This document shows positions 8,950-18,802 of a stretch of DNA of 64,000 nt, in pieces (the first letter of the stretch is position 1; each line of letters starts with the position of its first letter). A program made the position numbers and the translations under genes. The notes beneath the pieces are model-generated. The model searched no databases, had not been told where the DNA came from, and was given only the letters and a program-made list of their open reading frames with translations. Source of the stretch: Pseudomonadales bacterium. GTDB taxonomy: Bacteria; Pseudomonadota; Gammaproteobacteria; Pseudomonadales; Porticoccaceae. The stretch is from positions 620,001 to 684,000 of the forward strand of contig JACKOF010000001.1 of the NCBI GenBank assembly GCA_024234435.1. The letters run 5' to 3'.

Positions 8950-9933
8950 TTGAAACGGATATTTGCAGTATTTTCGTTGTTGCTTTGTTTTGCTTTACCT
9001 GCACACTCAGCTCTTATCGAACTGACTAATGGGTACATTGGGGTTTATGATCCTTCCAATGAATACACTGTAGTAGGTGATATTCGGTATGTTGACCTTA
9101 GCCTTCCTGATGAAGAACGTGATTATTTTAGCTTCGAATTGTGGTTTACAGATACAAATCATGGCTTTGATATTACTTTGACTGCCCCAGATAACCTAGA
9201 CGGCCTCCTAAATTATGCAGTTACCACGGCTCTCAATTTTAGAGGTTCTATTCGTGATGGTGGCCAGTTATCAGCTGGAGAGACAGCAAGTTTTTCTATG
9301 GGATACGAACCTGTACCAGAAGACCTTTATATTAAACGAGCCTTGACATTGGGGATTACCGATACAGATTCCAATCAGATCCTTAGTTTTCAAGAAGACT
9401 CTTCTCTTTTGAGTTCAGACTTCGGTTTTGAAGAAGGTGGTAATGGCGGTGATGATGGCGGGTCAAATCCAATACCAGTAGCGCCAACTGTTTATTTGTT
9501 TCTTTTCGGATTAATTTTTCTACTTTTGAAGTGGGAAAGAAGTTCTGAAGGACAATATGGTGAGAGACAACAAGGCAATCTGAACAGAAGGTTTTTAAAG
9601 TTATTCCTTATTCTTCCATTAATAACTACCGTTACTGCCTGTGGTAACAATTCAGAACTAGATAGGAAACAAGCTTCAAAACCACTCAAACAGAATGGTT
9701 ATCCACTTGAGATTGTTGAGATGGTTACCACGTACGATCAAAGTCGATTTCGCAACGATAAAAAGGAATTTCGCTCACATCTTAATTGGCTATTTGACTA
9801 CACCAACATCGTATCAGTTGCTTCTCCATCGATAGAGGCCGACCCTAAAGGAAAATATAATTATATTTTTGTTAAACCAAATCATATTGGCAGTGGGGGT
9901 AAAAAACCGAAAGATCCAACTTCTTCATCATGA
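8950..9933 (+). CDS. Secreted protein with internal membrane anchor and a second lipoprotein-like segment (possible gene fusion)
   Basis: A 327-residue frame starting at TTG 8950 behind AGGAGG. It has a signal peptide (about 1-20), a beta-rich domain, and a Gly-rich linker, then IPVAPTVYLFLFGLIFLLLKWER, a hydrophobic sorting-like anchor that would normally end such a protein. The frame instead continues into RRFLKLFLILPLITTVTAC, which looks like a complete lipoprotein signal peptide. Its final dozen residues are encoded by sequence that on the other strand reads as an IS1182-type transposase remnant. Two ancestral genes may have been joined and then truncated. No function recognised. Confidence 0.6.
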   Translation: MKRIFAVFSLLLCFALPAHSALIELTNGYIGVYDPSNEYTVVGDIRYVDLSLPDEERDYFSFELWFTDTNHGFDITLTAPDNLDGLLNYAVTTALNFRGSIRDGGQLSAGETASFSMGYEPVPEDLYIKRALTLGITDTDSNQILSFQEDSSLLSSDFGFEEGGNGGDDGGSNPIPVAPTVYLFLFGLIFLLLKWERSSEGQYGERQQGNLNRRFLKLFLILPLITTVTACGNNSELDRKQASKPLKQNGYPLEIVEMVTTYDQSRFRNDKKEFRSHLNWLFDYTNIVSVASPSIEADPKGKYNYIFVKPNHIGSGGKKPKDPTSSS

Positions 9934-10042
9934 GGTGATGAATCGCATGCTCGAAGGTGCCCGGCTGTAATTGATCCTGATAATTAATCACCACCATTGA
10001 TGTTTGGTTGTGATCGTAAGGGATAAACTTAGGCATGTGCAT
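9872..10042 (-). pseudogene. 5' remnant of an IS1182-type transposase
   Basis: Leftward from ATG 10042 (or 10036) the frame reads MPKFIPYDHNQTSMVVINYQ, then DQLQPGTFEHAIHHL and KLDLSVF. This is the characteristic N-terminus of IS1182-family transposases. It stops at 9872 after 55 codons, while the full protein exceeds 400. AAGGA precedes the start. The remnant overlaps the 3' end of the rightward gene 8950-9933. Confidence 0.75.
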
Positions 10043-10146
10043 GGTTCCTTATGCGATAACCAATTTTAACAAAATTTATCCCTAAAGAAGGGTTTTTCTA
10101 CAGCCTCAACGCCGCATTTTGCATTGGGCGATTGTGCTTGGCCTTG

Positions 10147-10656
10147 CTAGCATTGCGTGCCTCGCAAAGCATGTTGAATAAATGGCCACTTTTGTTCTGT
10201 ATAAGCTTCACGATCTTCTTTGTATTCCGAAGCCAGCTTCCGTTTTAAATTTGCATATTCATTTGCCACTTTGTTATTTGAGCGCAAAAGTTCACGGAAT
10301 TTAATGCGTTCTTGCCATAGCGGACTTTCATACGGAATTAAGTGAAGATGATGCGTACGGAAAGCATCGGATGGTTTACAAAACCAATGCATTACTTCGG
10401 TTTTATAAGGCCAGTATTCATAGCCGCCATCTACAAGAGCTTTTATTGCAGGCTTGGATTCATTTAACGATTTAACACCAAACATAACATCTATGACTGG
10501 TTTTGCGACCATACCAGGAATAGCTGTACTACCTACATGCTCAATGCTCCCATAAAACCATTTGCCAGCAATAGCCATCAGGTGTTCTTTTTCTTTCTCG
10601 AATTTCGTAGGCCACGAAGAATCATACTCTTCAAGTATTACAGGTGCTCTGCTCAT
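10147..10656 (-). CDS. GrpB family protein (UPF0157, nucleotidyltransferase fold)
   Basis: A 169-residue protein with the GrpB signatures VILEEYDSSWPTKFEKEKE, IEHVGSTAIPGMVAKPVIDVMFGV and HHLHLIPYESPLWQERI. The GST-n9-D-V pattern matches the nucleotidyltransferase superfamily. Length is typical. Cytoplasmic; the physiological role of the family is undefined. Convergent context on the right with YehS on the same strand, 256 bp away. Confidence 0.9.
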   Translation of the reverse strand: MSRAPVILEEYDSSWPTKFEKEKEHLMAIAGKWFYGSIEHVGSTAIPGMVAKPVIDVMFGVKSLNESKPAIKALVDGGYEYWPYKTEVMHWFCKPSDAFRTHHLHLIPYESPLWQERIKFRELLRSNNKVANEYANLKRKLASEYKEDREAYTEQKWPFIQHALRGTQC

Positions 10657-10912
10657 GGTTCAAACTTTCCTTGTGATGCTAACAGTGTGATAAACCGAAC
10701 CCCGAGGCCTGTATATCACTTTTTATTATTCTCAATGGAATACCTTTTCCCTTGCAAAACAAAGAGCCAACGACATGCGGGGTTTTCTTTGGCTAGGTAA
10801 AAGAGGATTTATTTCCATATATTTCAGATTCCATGAAGATATTACCTTTAGGCTTTTAATGTACCACCAACTATTCACATTGCGTTATGAGTAACTACTC
10901 GAAATATAGGGA

Positions 10913-11452
10913 TTAGCTTTGCTTCCATATTGACGGGTTAATTGAAGTTTGCCTCTTGTCTGCGGCCTCATTCTCATCTTCAAAAGCCTCACTGTCTCCT
11001 CGGTTCTGAAGTTGCAGGCCGTATAGAAAATTGCGCAATATTTGGTCTTTACATTGGCGGTAGTGTTTGTGGCCGGCTTTGCGAAAAAAGGCACTTAGTT
11101 CGTGTTTGCTAATGGATAGGCCTGCGAGCTCTAGCAGGGCTAATATGTCTTCGGCCTTAAGGTTAAGGGCAATTTTTAGCTTCATAAAAACAATGTTGTT
11201 GTTAATGTGTTTTTCAGGCTTGGGTTGCTCGCCATCTCGTCTGCCACGCTTGAGGTTGATTAAACCGTTTAAAAAGGTTGCAAGGGTGGTGTCGCTGCAC
11301 GAATGGTAATCCGGGTCGTCGTCTCTTTTTAACCAGCTGCTAATTTGTTGGCGTGTTACTGCCAGATCGGCTTGGCTAAAAATGTCGATCATTTGCTTGT
11401 CGCTATAATCAAATATGTAGCGTATTTTGCGAAGGCAGTCGTTATTTGTCAT
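10913..11452 (-). CDS. yehS: DUF1456 family protein (YehS-like)
   Basis: A 179-residue protein built of two DUF1456 repeats. The first has NDCLRKIRYIFDYSDKQMIDIF and the second VFMKLKIALNLKAEDILALL; each ends with a DD.DYHSCSD/KHYRQCKDQ and FLNGL/FLYGL pattern. This matches E. coli YehS in layout and length. The function is unknown. It is divergent from selO, with about 185 bp between. Confidence 0.88.
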   Translation of the reverse strand: MTNNDCLRKIRYIFDYSDKQMIDIFSQADLAVTRQQISSWLKRDDDPDYHSCSDTTLATFLNGLINLKRGRRDGEQPKPEKHINNNIVFMKLKIALNLKAEDILALLELAGLSISKHELSAFFRKAGHKHYRQCKDQILRNFLYGLQLQNRGDSEAFEDENEAADKRQTSINPSIWKQS

Positions 11453-11637
11453 GGTTTGTTATTTGTGGGTGTTGGCGAGTTAACGTGTTGATAACAGTTT
11501 GCACTACTGCTTGGGTTTTGTCTTTGTTTGAATCAACTATCAAAATACCGCGGTGTTTGCCGTTGAATTATCTGGGGCTATTCTTCGCATAGTGCTAAAG
11601 TGGTTTTTGTCATCGCTAACAGCACTGCAATTATTCT

Positions 11638-13170
11638 ATGAGCTCTTCTTCTAAAAACACTATGGTTAATATTCCCTTTTCTAACAGTTATCTTCATGTG
11701 GCGGATGCGCTTTTTTCGCCGCAATTACCCACGCCGGTTAAAGAGCCCGGTTTAATTCGGGTGAATCAACCATTGGCTGAGGCGTTGTTAATTAACCCTT
11801 CGGAGTTAATGTCTGAGGAGGGTGTTGCGGTGTTGGCGGGCAACCAGATTCCTTCGGGAGCAGAACCTATCGCCACTGCCTACGCGGGGCATCAGTTTGG
11901 TGGCTGGAACCCGCAGTTGGGTGATGGCCGGGCTATTTTACTGGGCGAGGTAATAGGTAAAGATAACCACCGTTACGATATTCAACTGAAAGGTGCCGGC
12001 CCAACCCCCTATTCGCGCATGGGTGACGGCCGCTCGCCGATAGGCCCTGTGCTGCGGGAGTATATTGTGAGCGAAGCGATGGCGGCGATGGGGGTGCCGA
12101 CAACGCGAAGTTTGGCGGCTGTTACAACGGGCGAAGGGGTTTTTCGGCAGGGTATGTTGCCCGGTGCCATTCTCACTCGTGTTGCGAGTAGCCATATTCG
12201 TGTTGGGACATTTCAATACTTTGCCATGAAGGGTGATATTGCATTATTAACGGCGCTTGCCGACCATGTTATCGACCGGCATTACCCAGCGGCTAAAACT
12301 GCCGACAACCCCTACGCTGAATTGCTGAACGGAGTAATAGAGCGCCAGGCGAAGCTGATTGCCAAGTGGATGTCTGTTGGTTTTATTCACGGCGTGATGA
12401 ACACCGACAACATGCTGGTTTGTGGCGAAACGGTTGATTATGGCCCCTGCGCCTTTATGGATACCTATCGCGCTGAAACCGTATACAGCTCTATTGATCA
12501 CGGTGGCCGCTATGCCTACAAAAACCAGCCGTATATCGCGCAGTGGAACCTCGCTCAATTGGCGCAATCGCTGTTACCGTTATTGGCCGACAATGAAACA
12601 GACTCGGTGAATTTGGCGCAGCAGGCGGTGGACAGTTTTGTGGCTATTTATCAGGCTGCCTACGATGAAGTGGTGCATAACAAACTTGGATTTGCGGAAA
12701 TAAGTGGCGACACTAAGGCGCTGATTCCGCAATTGCTGGCATTAATGACTGAGCATAAGGTGGATTTCACACTGGGTTTTCGCGCTTTGGCAGATACAGC
12801 CTATGTTGCTTACGCCGGTCAAGCAGGCGCGGGAAACCCGCAGTCGGTTGCTGACTTGTATCAGTTACCTGCTGAAATGAGCGATTGGGTAGAGCGTTGG
12901 CTGGCATTGCTGAATGCAGAGATGAAGACACACCCTAAAGCAGACAAGGCAGGGCAGGCTTTGATGTATGCCAGTAATCCGGTGTTTATACCCAGAAATC
13001 ATTTGATTGAGCAGGTGATTGTGGCTGCAACGCAGTCGGGTGATTTAACGCCTTTTCACACGATGGTCGATTTATTGGTTAATCCGTACGACTTTAATCC
13101 AGAAAAATCACAGTTCGCTATCCCGCCACGACCAGATCAGGTGGTGCTGCAAACATTTTGCGGGACTTGA
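11638..13170 (+). CDS. selO: Protein adenylyltransferase SelO (YdiU/UPF0061)
   Basis: A 510-residue protein with SelO landmarks: GHQFGGWNPQLGDGRAILLGE, QLKGAGPTPYSRMGDGR, HGVMNTDNML and DYGPCAFMD. SelO is a pseudokinase-fold enzyme that transfers AMP to Ser/Thr/Tyr hydroxyls in redox-stress proteins. The C-terminus is FCGT, with a cysteine where some homologues carry selenocysteine, so no recoding element is needed. ATG 11638 has no good ribosome site; ATG 11662 is an alternative. Confidence 0.93.
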   Translation: MSSSSKNTMVNIPFSNSYLHVADALFSPQLPTPVKEPGLIRVNQPLAEALLINPSELMSEEGVAVLAGNQIPSGAEPIATAYAGHQFGGWNPQLGDGRAILLGEVIGKDNHRYDIQLKGAGPTPYSRMGDGRSPIGPVLREYIVSEAMAAMGVPTTRSLAAVTTGEGVFRQGMLPGAILTRVASSHIRVGTFQYFAMKGDIALLTALADHVIDRHYPAAKTADNPYAELLNGVIERQAKLIAKWMSVGFIHGVMNTDNMLVCGETVDYGPCAFMDTYRAETVYSSIDHGGRYAYKNQPYIAQWNLAQLAQSLLPLLADNETDSVNLAQQAVDSFVAIYQAAYDEVVHNKLGFAEISGDTKALIPQLLALMTEHKVDFTLGFRALADTAYVAYAGQAGAGNPQSVADLYQLPAEMSDWVERWLALLNAEMKTHPKADKAGQALMYASNPVFIPRNHLIEQVIVAATQSGDLTPFHTMVDLLVNPYDFNPEKSQFAIPPRPDQVVLQTFCGT

Positions 13171-13366
13171 TCTGGAAAAGAGTCATTTGAAAAGTGGCGT
13201 TTAAGCGGCTTTTAAAGTCCGGCACAGGAGCGGTATCATAGGGTTCTTGCTTGTCGATCAATTTTTGAAGATTCATAGTGTACTATCCAGTCGCTGCGCC
13301 TTAGCCCGGTATGCCTAAAACCGCTGTGTTTTGAAGGGGCGAGCCTAAATAAATTTTGGAACTAAA

Positions 13367-15184
13367 TTGTTAAACCAACCTGTAAAGGAATCCAACAGCC
13401 GCTTTCTGTTTCGTTACCTGTCCCGGCATAAATGGTCGTACGGGGTTGGTGTGTTGATGCTGTTTATCACGAACTGGCTGGCGGTTAATATTCCCGGTTA
13501 TATTGGCGCCTCTATTGATTTGCTGAACGAATCGCTGGCGCTGAACCTTGACGCGCTCAACACCAATATCCTGCTGATAGCGTTGCTGGCGTTGTTAATG
13601 ATGGGCGCGCGCACCATTTCCCGTATGTTGTTTTTTAACCCCGGGAGAGCCATTGAGCGCGATCTCAAGAATGAAGCGTTTGCCAAGCTGACGTTCCTGC
13701 AGCGCGGTTTTTTTGAACGTTACCCGACTGGCAAGCTAATCTCTATTGTCAATAATGACATCAACGGTATCCGCGCACTTGCCGGGGTGGTGTTATTGCA
13801 GGTTTTTAATATCAGTTTTGCTCTGTCACTCACACCCTACAAAATGTGGCAGCTTTCTCCGAGCCTGACACTGTATTGCATGGTGCCGGTGGTGATTACC
13901 CTGATGATTTCTCATCGAGCTATTGGCCGGATGCGCGAATTGATGAAGCTTCGCATGGAAGAGTTACAAGCTTTGTCTTCACACTCGGTTGAACTGTTGT
14001 CGGGTATTGATGTGGTTAAGTCACACCATATACAGGGCTGGGCGCAGGGCGAATTCGCCGTTGATAACCGCGCTCTTTTGCGGCGTTCGGTGAAGTTGGC
14101 GAGGCTGAGAACGCTGGTTCTGCCTATTTTGGGTTATACCGACAGAATCATGAAAATACTGATTTTGGCAGTGGGTGGCGGCTACCTGATTCAGTCGGGC
14201 TTGTCTCTGGGTGAGCTGGTTGCATTTTTGTCGTATGCGACCTTGCTGGCCATGCCATTCTTTTCAATGGCGATGATTTTTTCGGCGTTTCAAACCGGGT
14301 TTCTCAGTATCGACAGTTTGCGAAAAATCCTGGATCAGGAGGTTCCCGCTCAAGATACCAGCCACCTGCCTGAAGACGAGCGGCAGCAACTATTCAGCTC
14401 CGGGGTTAGGGTGAATAACCTGAACTTTACGTATCCGGGGCAATCGTCCCCTGCGCTGAAAAACATCAGTTTTGAAATTCGCCCCGGGCAAACCATTGGT
14501 ATTCTCGGGCAGATTGGCGCGGGCAAAACTACGCTGGTTAACTGCATTAACCGGCATTTGGAGGTTGCGCCCGGCACTATATTTATCGATCACTATGATA
14601 TTACGGCGTTGTCCAGGCGAGACTTACGCAGTGCGGTGCGCACCATTACTCAAGAGCCGTTTTTGTTTTCTGACTCGGTGGTAAACAATATCCGCTTCAG
14701 TGGTGGTGACGAAGACTATCAACCGATAGACGATGTGCTCTATCAGAGCGATATGAAGGATGAGGTTGAACAGTTCCCAGAGGGAGAAAATACCCTGGTT
14801 GGCGAGAAGGGCATCCTGCTCTCGGGCGGTCAGAAGCAGCGCTTGAGTCTGGCGCGCGCCATGTACACGCCTTCCAAGTTGATGGTTCTGGACAATGTGC
14901 TCTCTGCCGTTGATAACGAAACCGAGCGCTTCCTGCTGCGACAGATTTTCGAGAACATGCGCAGCCAGAGTATTCTGATTGTTTCCCATCGGGCCACAGT
15001 GCTGGAAAAGGTGGATTATATTCTGGTGCTTGATAACGGCGAGATTGTTGCTCGCGGAACCCATGAAGAGTTACTGAAGAGTTCACCGCTTTACCGGGAG
15101 ACCTGGCAGTTACAACAAAGTGGTGGTGAAGGTTCTGAAAGCGAAGCTGTAGAAACAATCAGCTCCGGGGAGCGCAGCCAATGA
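13367..15184 (+). CDS. MdlA-like half ABC exporter with degenerate Walker B
   Basis: A 605-residue half transporter: six-helix membrane domain (about 20-320) then a nucleotide-binding domain. Walker A is GQIGAGKTT (about 380-388), the signature LSGGQKQRL (about 485) and Walker B MVLDNVLSAVD, where Asn replaces the catalytic Glu. That is typical of the non-consensus subunit of heterodimeric exporters. The start is TTG 13367. Its last codon and stop overlap the ATG of the partner gene by 4 bp, so the two are translationally coupled. Likely substrate class: lipids, peptides or drugs. Confidence 0.88.
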   Translation: MLNQPVKESNSRFLFRYLSRHKWSYGVGVLMLFITNWLAVNIPGYIGASIDLLNESLALNLDALNTNILLIALLALLMMGARTISRMLFFNPGRAIERDLKNEAFAKLTFLQRGFFERYPTGKLISIVNNDINGIRALAGVVLLQVFNISFALSLTPYKMWQLSPSLTLYCMVPVVITLMISHRAIGRMRELMKLRMEELQALSSHSVELLSGIDVVKSHHIQGWAQGEFAVDNRALLRRSVKLARLRTLVLPILGYTDRIMKILILAVGGGYLIQSGLSLGELVAFLSYATLLAMPFFSMAMIFSAFQTGFLSIDSLRKILDQEVPAQDTSHLPEDERQQLFSSGVRVNNLNFTYPGQSSPALKNISFEIRPGQTIGILGQIGAGKTTLVNCINRHLEVAPGTIFIDHYDITALSRRDLRSAVRTITQEPFLFSDSVVNNIRFSGGDEDYQPIDDVLYQSDMKDEVEQFPEGENTLVGEKGILLSGGQKQRLSLARAMYTPSKLMVLDNVLSAVDNETERFLLRQIFENMRSQSILIVSHRATVLEKVDYILVLDNGEIVARGTHEELLKSSPLYRETWQLQQSGGEGSESEAVETISSGERSQ

Positions 15185-17034
15185 GACACTATGCTGCCAC
15201 ATCGTCATCGGATGCCGCTAATACACCTCCCAATAAGACGGACAAACAAAACAGCAAGCCGGGATTTGACTGGCACTTGATCAGCCGCTTTTTAGGGTAT
15301 CTAAAGCCGTATCGCAAGCAGGTTGTTATTGGCGCAGCGGCGGTACCGCTGTCGATTGCGTTCAGTGTGCTGTTTCCCTGGTTGATCATGCATATTATCG
15401 ATACTCAGATCGTGCCTGGTGAACTAACCGGTTTGTATTGGTGGTCCGGGTTATTGGTTTTGGTATTGTTGGGTAACTATCTTACCGATGCGGTATTCAA
15501 CTATTTTTTACAGAAATCGGCACTGCATGCGCTCATGGATATGCGTGCAGATATGTTTGCTCGCATTTTGGCTTTTCCGCGGCAGTACTTCGACAAAACC
15601 CCCATTGGCGTCACGTTGACGCGTCTTACCAGTGACTTGGAAGCGGTGAGTGAATCGTTCTCTCAAGGTTTGCTGGCAATGATTCGAGATGTGGTAACTA
15701 CTCTGGCATTGCTAACTTTCCTGTTCGTGATTAATTGGAAGCTGGCGCTGATGGTACTGGTAATGGGGGTGCCAACCTATTTTATTACCGAAGTGCTGCG
15801 CCGCCGTTTGCGAGAGTCTTACGCCAAGGGACGGGTAGTGTTGTCGCAGGGTGCAGGCTACCTTCAGGAGTGTTTAAACGGCATTAAAACGGTACAGCTC
15901 TATTCCGCCGAGGACCCGGTGCAACGCAAGTACCGGGGCTACAATCAGGGCTTTTTCAAAGCCCAATCCCGGTCGAACTTTTATGACTCTGCCCTGTTTG
16001 CTGTTATCGAAGGGGTTACCACCATCGCCATGGCGTTGATTATCTGGTTTGGCGCCAAAGAAATACTCGCGACTACGATTACCTTCGGGGTGTTGATTGG
16101 CTTTACTCAAACGCTGGATCGAATTTTTGTGCCGATCCGGGATTTTACGTCCCAAATGGCTTCTATTCAGCGTGCACTGGCGGCGTTTGATCATATCGAT
16201 GAAATTTTTCAGCAACCGTTGCAAGATGGCCGCGCACTTAAAAACAATCAAGGGCAGGGCCCGACGGCTGCGTCAACACAGCAGCCACCATTGGGTGAAT
16301 TTCAGTCGCTGGTTTTTGAACGGGTGAGCTTTCGCTATAACCCGAGTGGACCTCTGGTTCTGAAGGATGTGTCGTTTGAGTTGAGCAAGGGCGATCAGAT
16401 CGCGCTTGTGGGCAGCACTGGCTCCGGTAAATCCACCATTCTGCGTCTGCTTACCAAAACCTACGATAACTACGAAGGTTCTATCCGTTTGAATGGCATT
16501 GAGTTGAGAGATCTGACTGTGGCTCAGGTTGGGCAGTTCTTTTCCCTGATGCAGCAGGAAGTGTTTTTGTTCAACAAATCGATAGCTTTCAATATCGGCC
16601 TTGGTCGTGAGGGAATTGATAAAGCCCGGATAATGGATGCTGCACGCTATGTGTATGCCGACAGCTTTATCGAGCGCTTGCCGGGGCAGTATGACTTTGA
16701 GTTAGAGAATAATGGCGGCAACCTTTCAGCTGGTCAGGGTCAGCTTATCGCGTTTGCTCGCAGTATGGCTTCTGGTAGTGAGGTGGTGTTGTTGGACGAG
16801 GCCACCAGTTCGGTGGATTCGGTGACCGAACAACTGATTCAAAAAGCGATTGATCACGTATTTGTCGAAAAAACGGTGATTGCCATAGCCCACCGCCTAA
16901 GTACTATCCAGCATTCCGACCAGATACTGGTGCTGGACAAAGGGCAAATCATCGAGCGTGGCTCGCACGCCGAACTTATTCAATCACAGGGTGTTTATGC
17001 CAGGCTGTTAAAAGAAATGCCCGACTCTGAATGA
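15181..17034 (+). CDS. MdlB-like half ABC exporter, catalytically competent subunit
   Basis: A 617-residue half transporter beginning at the ATGA overlap with its partner. The membrane domain (about 40-335) is followed by a nucleotide-binding domain with Walker A GSTGSGKST (about 410), signature LSAGQGQ (about 515, A replacing the second G) and Walker B VVLLDEATSSVDS with an intact Glu, then an H-loop AHRLST. The pair would have one hydrolytic and one degenerate ATP site. Confidence 0.9.
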   Translation: MRHYAATSSSDAANTPPNKTDKQNSKPGFDWHLISRFLGYLKPYRKQVVIGAAAVPLSIAFSVLFPWLIMHIIDTQIVPGELTGLYWWSGLLVLVLLGNYLTDAVFNYFLQKSALHALMDMRADMFARILAFPRQYFDKTPIGVTLTRLTSDLEAVSESFSQGLLAMIRDVVTTLALLTFLFVINWKLALMVLVMGVPTYFITEVLRRRLRESYAKGRVVLSQGAGYLQECLNGIKTVQLYSAEDPVQRKYRGYNQGFFKAQSRSNFYDSALFAVIEGVTTIAMALIIWFGAKEILATTITFGVLIGFTQTLDRIFVPIRDFTSQMASIQRALAAFDHIDEIFQQPLQDGRALKNNQGQGPTAASTQQPPLGEFQSLVFERVSFRYNPSGPLVLKDVSFELSKGDQIALVGSTGSGKSTILRLLTKTYDNYEGSIRLNGIELRDLTVAQVGQFFSLMQQEVFLFNKSIAFNIGLGREGIDKARIMDAARYVYADSFIERLPGQYDFELENNGGNLSAGQGQLIAFARSMASGSEVVLLDEATSSVDSVTEQLIQKAIDHVFVEKTVIAIAHRLSTIQHSDQILVLDKGQIIERGSHAELIQSQGVYARLLKEMPDSE

Positions 17035-17103
17035 TGCGGTGACCGGGTTCAAAGAGTCGATGCGTGCTGAAGAGCGGGGCTAAGAACAAGGAGAAGTAGC
17101 AAC

Positions 17104-18141
17104 ATGACGCTAGCGGAAACTTTAGGTATAGAACGACCCATTATTCAAGCTCCCATGGCGGGTGTGCAGGGCAGTGAACTGGCTATAGCCGTTTGCAACG
17201 CCGGTGGTTTGGGTTCTCTTCCCTGTGCCATGCTGGACGCTGAAACGATGGCTGCAGAAATTAGCCGAATTAAGGGGCAGACAGCGCAACCGTTTAATGT
17301 GAACTTTTTCTGTCACACGCCGCCGGTTATCGATGCCGCGCGCGAATTACGCTGGCGTGAGGCGCTCAAGCCCTATTTTGAAGAGCTTGGTCTTAACGTT
17401 GACGAGATTAAGCCCGGACCTGGACGACAGCCGTTTTCAGCTGAAATAGCGGATGTGCTGGCGGAATTCAAACCACCGGTAGTCAGCTTTCATTTTGGTT
17501 TGCCAGCGCCAGAGTTGGTTGATCGGGTTAAAAGCTGGGGGGCGAAAGTGCTGGTGTCGGCGACAACTGTTGACGAGGCTGTGTGGCTGGAATCGAGAGG
17601 TGCCGATGTCATTATTGCTCAAGGCACCGAAGCTGGCGGGCATCGCGGTAGTTTTCTCTCTAACGATCTGAGCCTGCAAATGGGCACCTTTGCTCTGGTT
17701 CCACAAGTTGTGGCGCGAGTGAAGGTGCCAGTTGTTGCGGCGGGTGGCATTGCCACAGCGCAAGAAGTAGCCGCAGTGATGAACTTGGGTGCTGCTGGAG
17801 TGCAGGTTGGCACCAGTTATTTACTGTGTCCAGAAGTCAGTAGCACTGCAATCCACCGAGCGGCGCTGAAATCTGAAGCTGCTCGTCATACCGCTATCAC
17901 AAACGTGTTCACTGGCAGGCCCGCGCGAGGCATTGTGAACCGTTTGATTCGGGAGCAGGGGCCTATCAATGAGACTGCACCTCAGTTTCCGATGGCAGCT
18001 GCGGCACTTGCTCCGCTGCGCTCTTACGTGGAGGCGCAGGGGGCTGGTGATTTTTCATCAATGTGGGCCGGACAGAATACGACGGGTTGCCGCGAGGTTT
18101 CAGCAGCTGTTCTGACACAAGAGTTAGTCTCGGGCCTGTAA
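17104..18141 (+). CDS. Nitronate monooxygenase family protein (2-nitropropane dioxygenase-like)
   Basis: A 345-residue FMN-dependent TIM-barrel protein. PIIQAPMAGVQGSELAIAV at the N-terminus, the central QGTEAGGHRGSF loop and VVAAGGIATAQEVAAVMNLGA are the phosphate- and flavin-binding signatures of the family. Family members oxidise alkyl nitronates or P3N; some act on other CH-acids. AAGGAG lies before the ATG. It stands alone between the exporter and the MscS-like gene, so its substrate is not shown by context. Confidence 0.88.
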   Translation: MTLAETLGIERPIIQAPMAGVQGSELAIAVCNAGGLGSLPCAMLDAETMAAEISRIKGQTAQPFNVNFFCHTPPVIDAARELRWREALKPYFEELGLNVDEIKPGPGRQPFSAEIADVLAEFKPPVVSFHFGLPAPELVDRVKSWGAKVLVSATTVDEAVWLESRGADVIIAQGTEAGGHRGSFLSNDLSLQMGTFALVPQVVARVKVPVVAAGGIATAQEVAAVMNLGAAGVQVGTSYLLCPEVSSTAIHRAALKSEAARHTAITNVFTGRPARGIVNRLIREQGPINETAPQFPMAAAALAPLRSYVEAQGAGDFSSMWAGQNTTGCREVSAAVLTQELVSGL

Positions 18142-18261
18142 ATCTGAATTTAGTGTCTGTATCGAATTTGCACTGGAGAAAAACTGGTTGAAGCGGCACA
18201 ATTGCGTCGGAATTACCGGCTTTACAGTGTTTCCTATTATTTGTTCTCTAGGTAAAAATTA

Positions 18262-18744
18262 ATGAAATTTCTTTTGATTGTCGGGGTGTTGGTAACGTAT
18301 CTGGTTTGCACCGCTTCTCTTTCAAGGCTTATCTCCAGTATTGGTCGTTCTCGAGATGTTGTTGATTATCGAATAACGTATATCAATAAGACGTTGAATA
18401 TCGCAATGAGTCTGGTGTTTCTCATCGTTGTATTTCTGGTTTTGGGTATTGAGTATTCTCAGGTTTCGTTATTCCTGTCCTCAGTTTTTGCCGTTATTGG
18501 TGTCGCGCTGTTTGCCCAATGGTCGATCTTGAGCAATATTACTGCCAGTTTGATTATCTTCTTTGCGTTTCCTTACCGTGTTGGGGATAAGGTAAGGGTG
18601 GTTGATAAAGATGATGATATTTCGGGTGTGATTGAAGAAATTTCATTGTTTCACGTTATGATTCGTAAAAATGGTGATCTGATTACTTACCCGAACAATA
18701 TGATTCTTCAAAAGGCGGTCATTAAAATTTCTTCTGAAGGGTGA
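18262..18744 (+). CDS. Small MscS-family mechanosensitive channel-like protein
   Basis: A 160-residue protein with three hydrophobic segments (about 3-23, 47-66 and 70-103). The last merges into FAFPYRVGDKVRVVD and a short beta domain ending NGDLITYPNNMI, the conserved pore-helix/beta junction of MscS channels. It lacks the large C-terminal vestibule of E. coli MscS, so it is a minimal version of the family. Confidence 0.85.
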   Translation: MKFLLIVGVLVTYLVCTASLSRLISSIGRSRDVVDYRITYINKTLNIAMSLVFLIVVFLVLGIEYSQVSLFLSSVFAVIGVALFAQWSILSNITASLIIFFAFPYRVGDKVRVVDKDDDISGVIEEISLFHVMIRKNGDLITYPNNMILQKAVIKISSEG

Positions 18745-18802
18745 GTGTGGTAGTTAACAATATAAATAAAAACTGAAATTTTGAACAAAATGGGGAATAA
18801 GA

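Noticed and set aside
11638..13170. Selenocysteine recoding in selO
   Set aside because: The C-terminal residue is a plain cysteine codon before GT and the stop, so no UGA read-through is needed.
13119..13276. Leftward 52-codon frame overlapping the end of selO (MNLQKLIDKQEPYDTA...)
   Set aside because: It has no ribosome site, overlaps the conserved 3' end of selO and matches no family I know.
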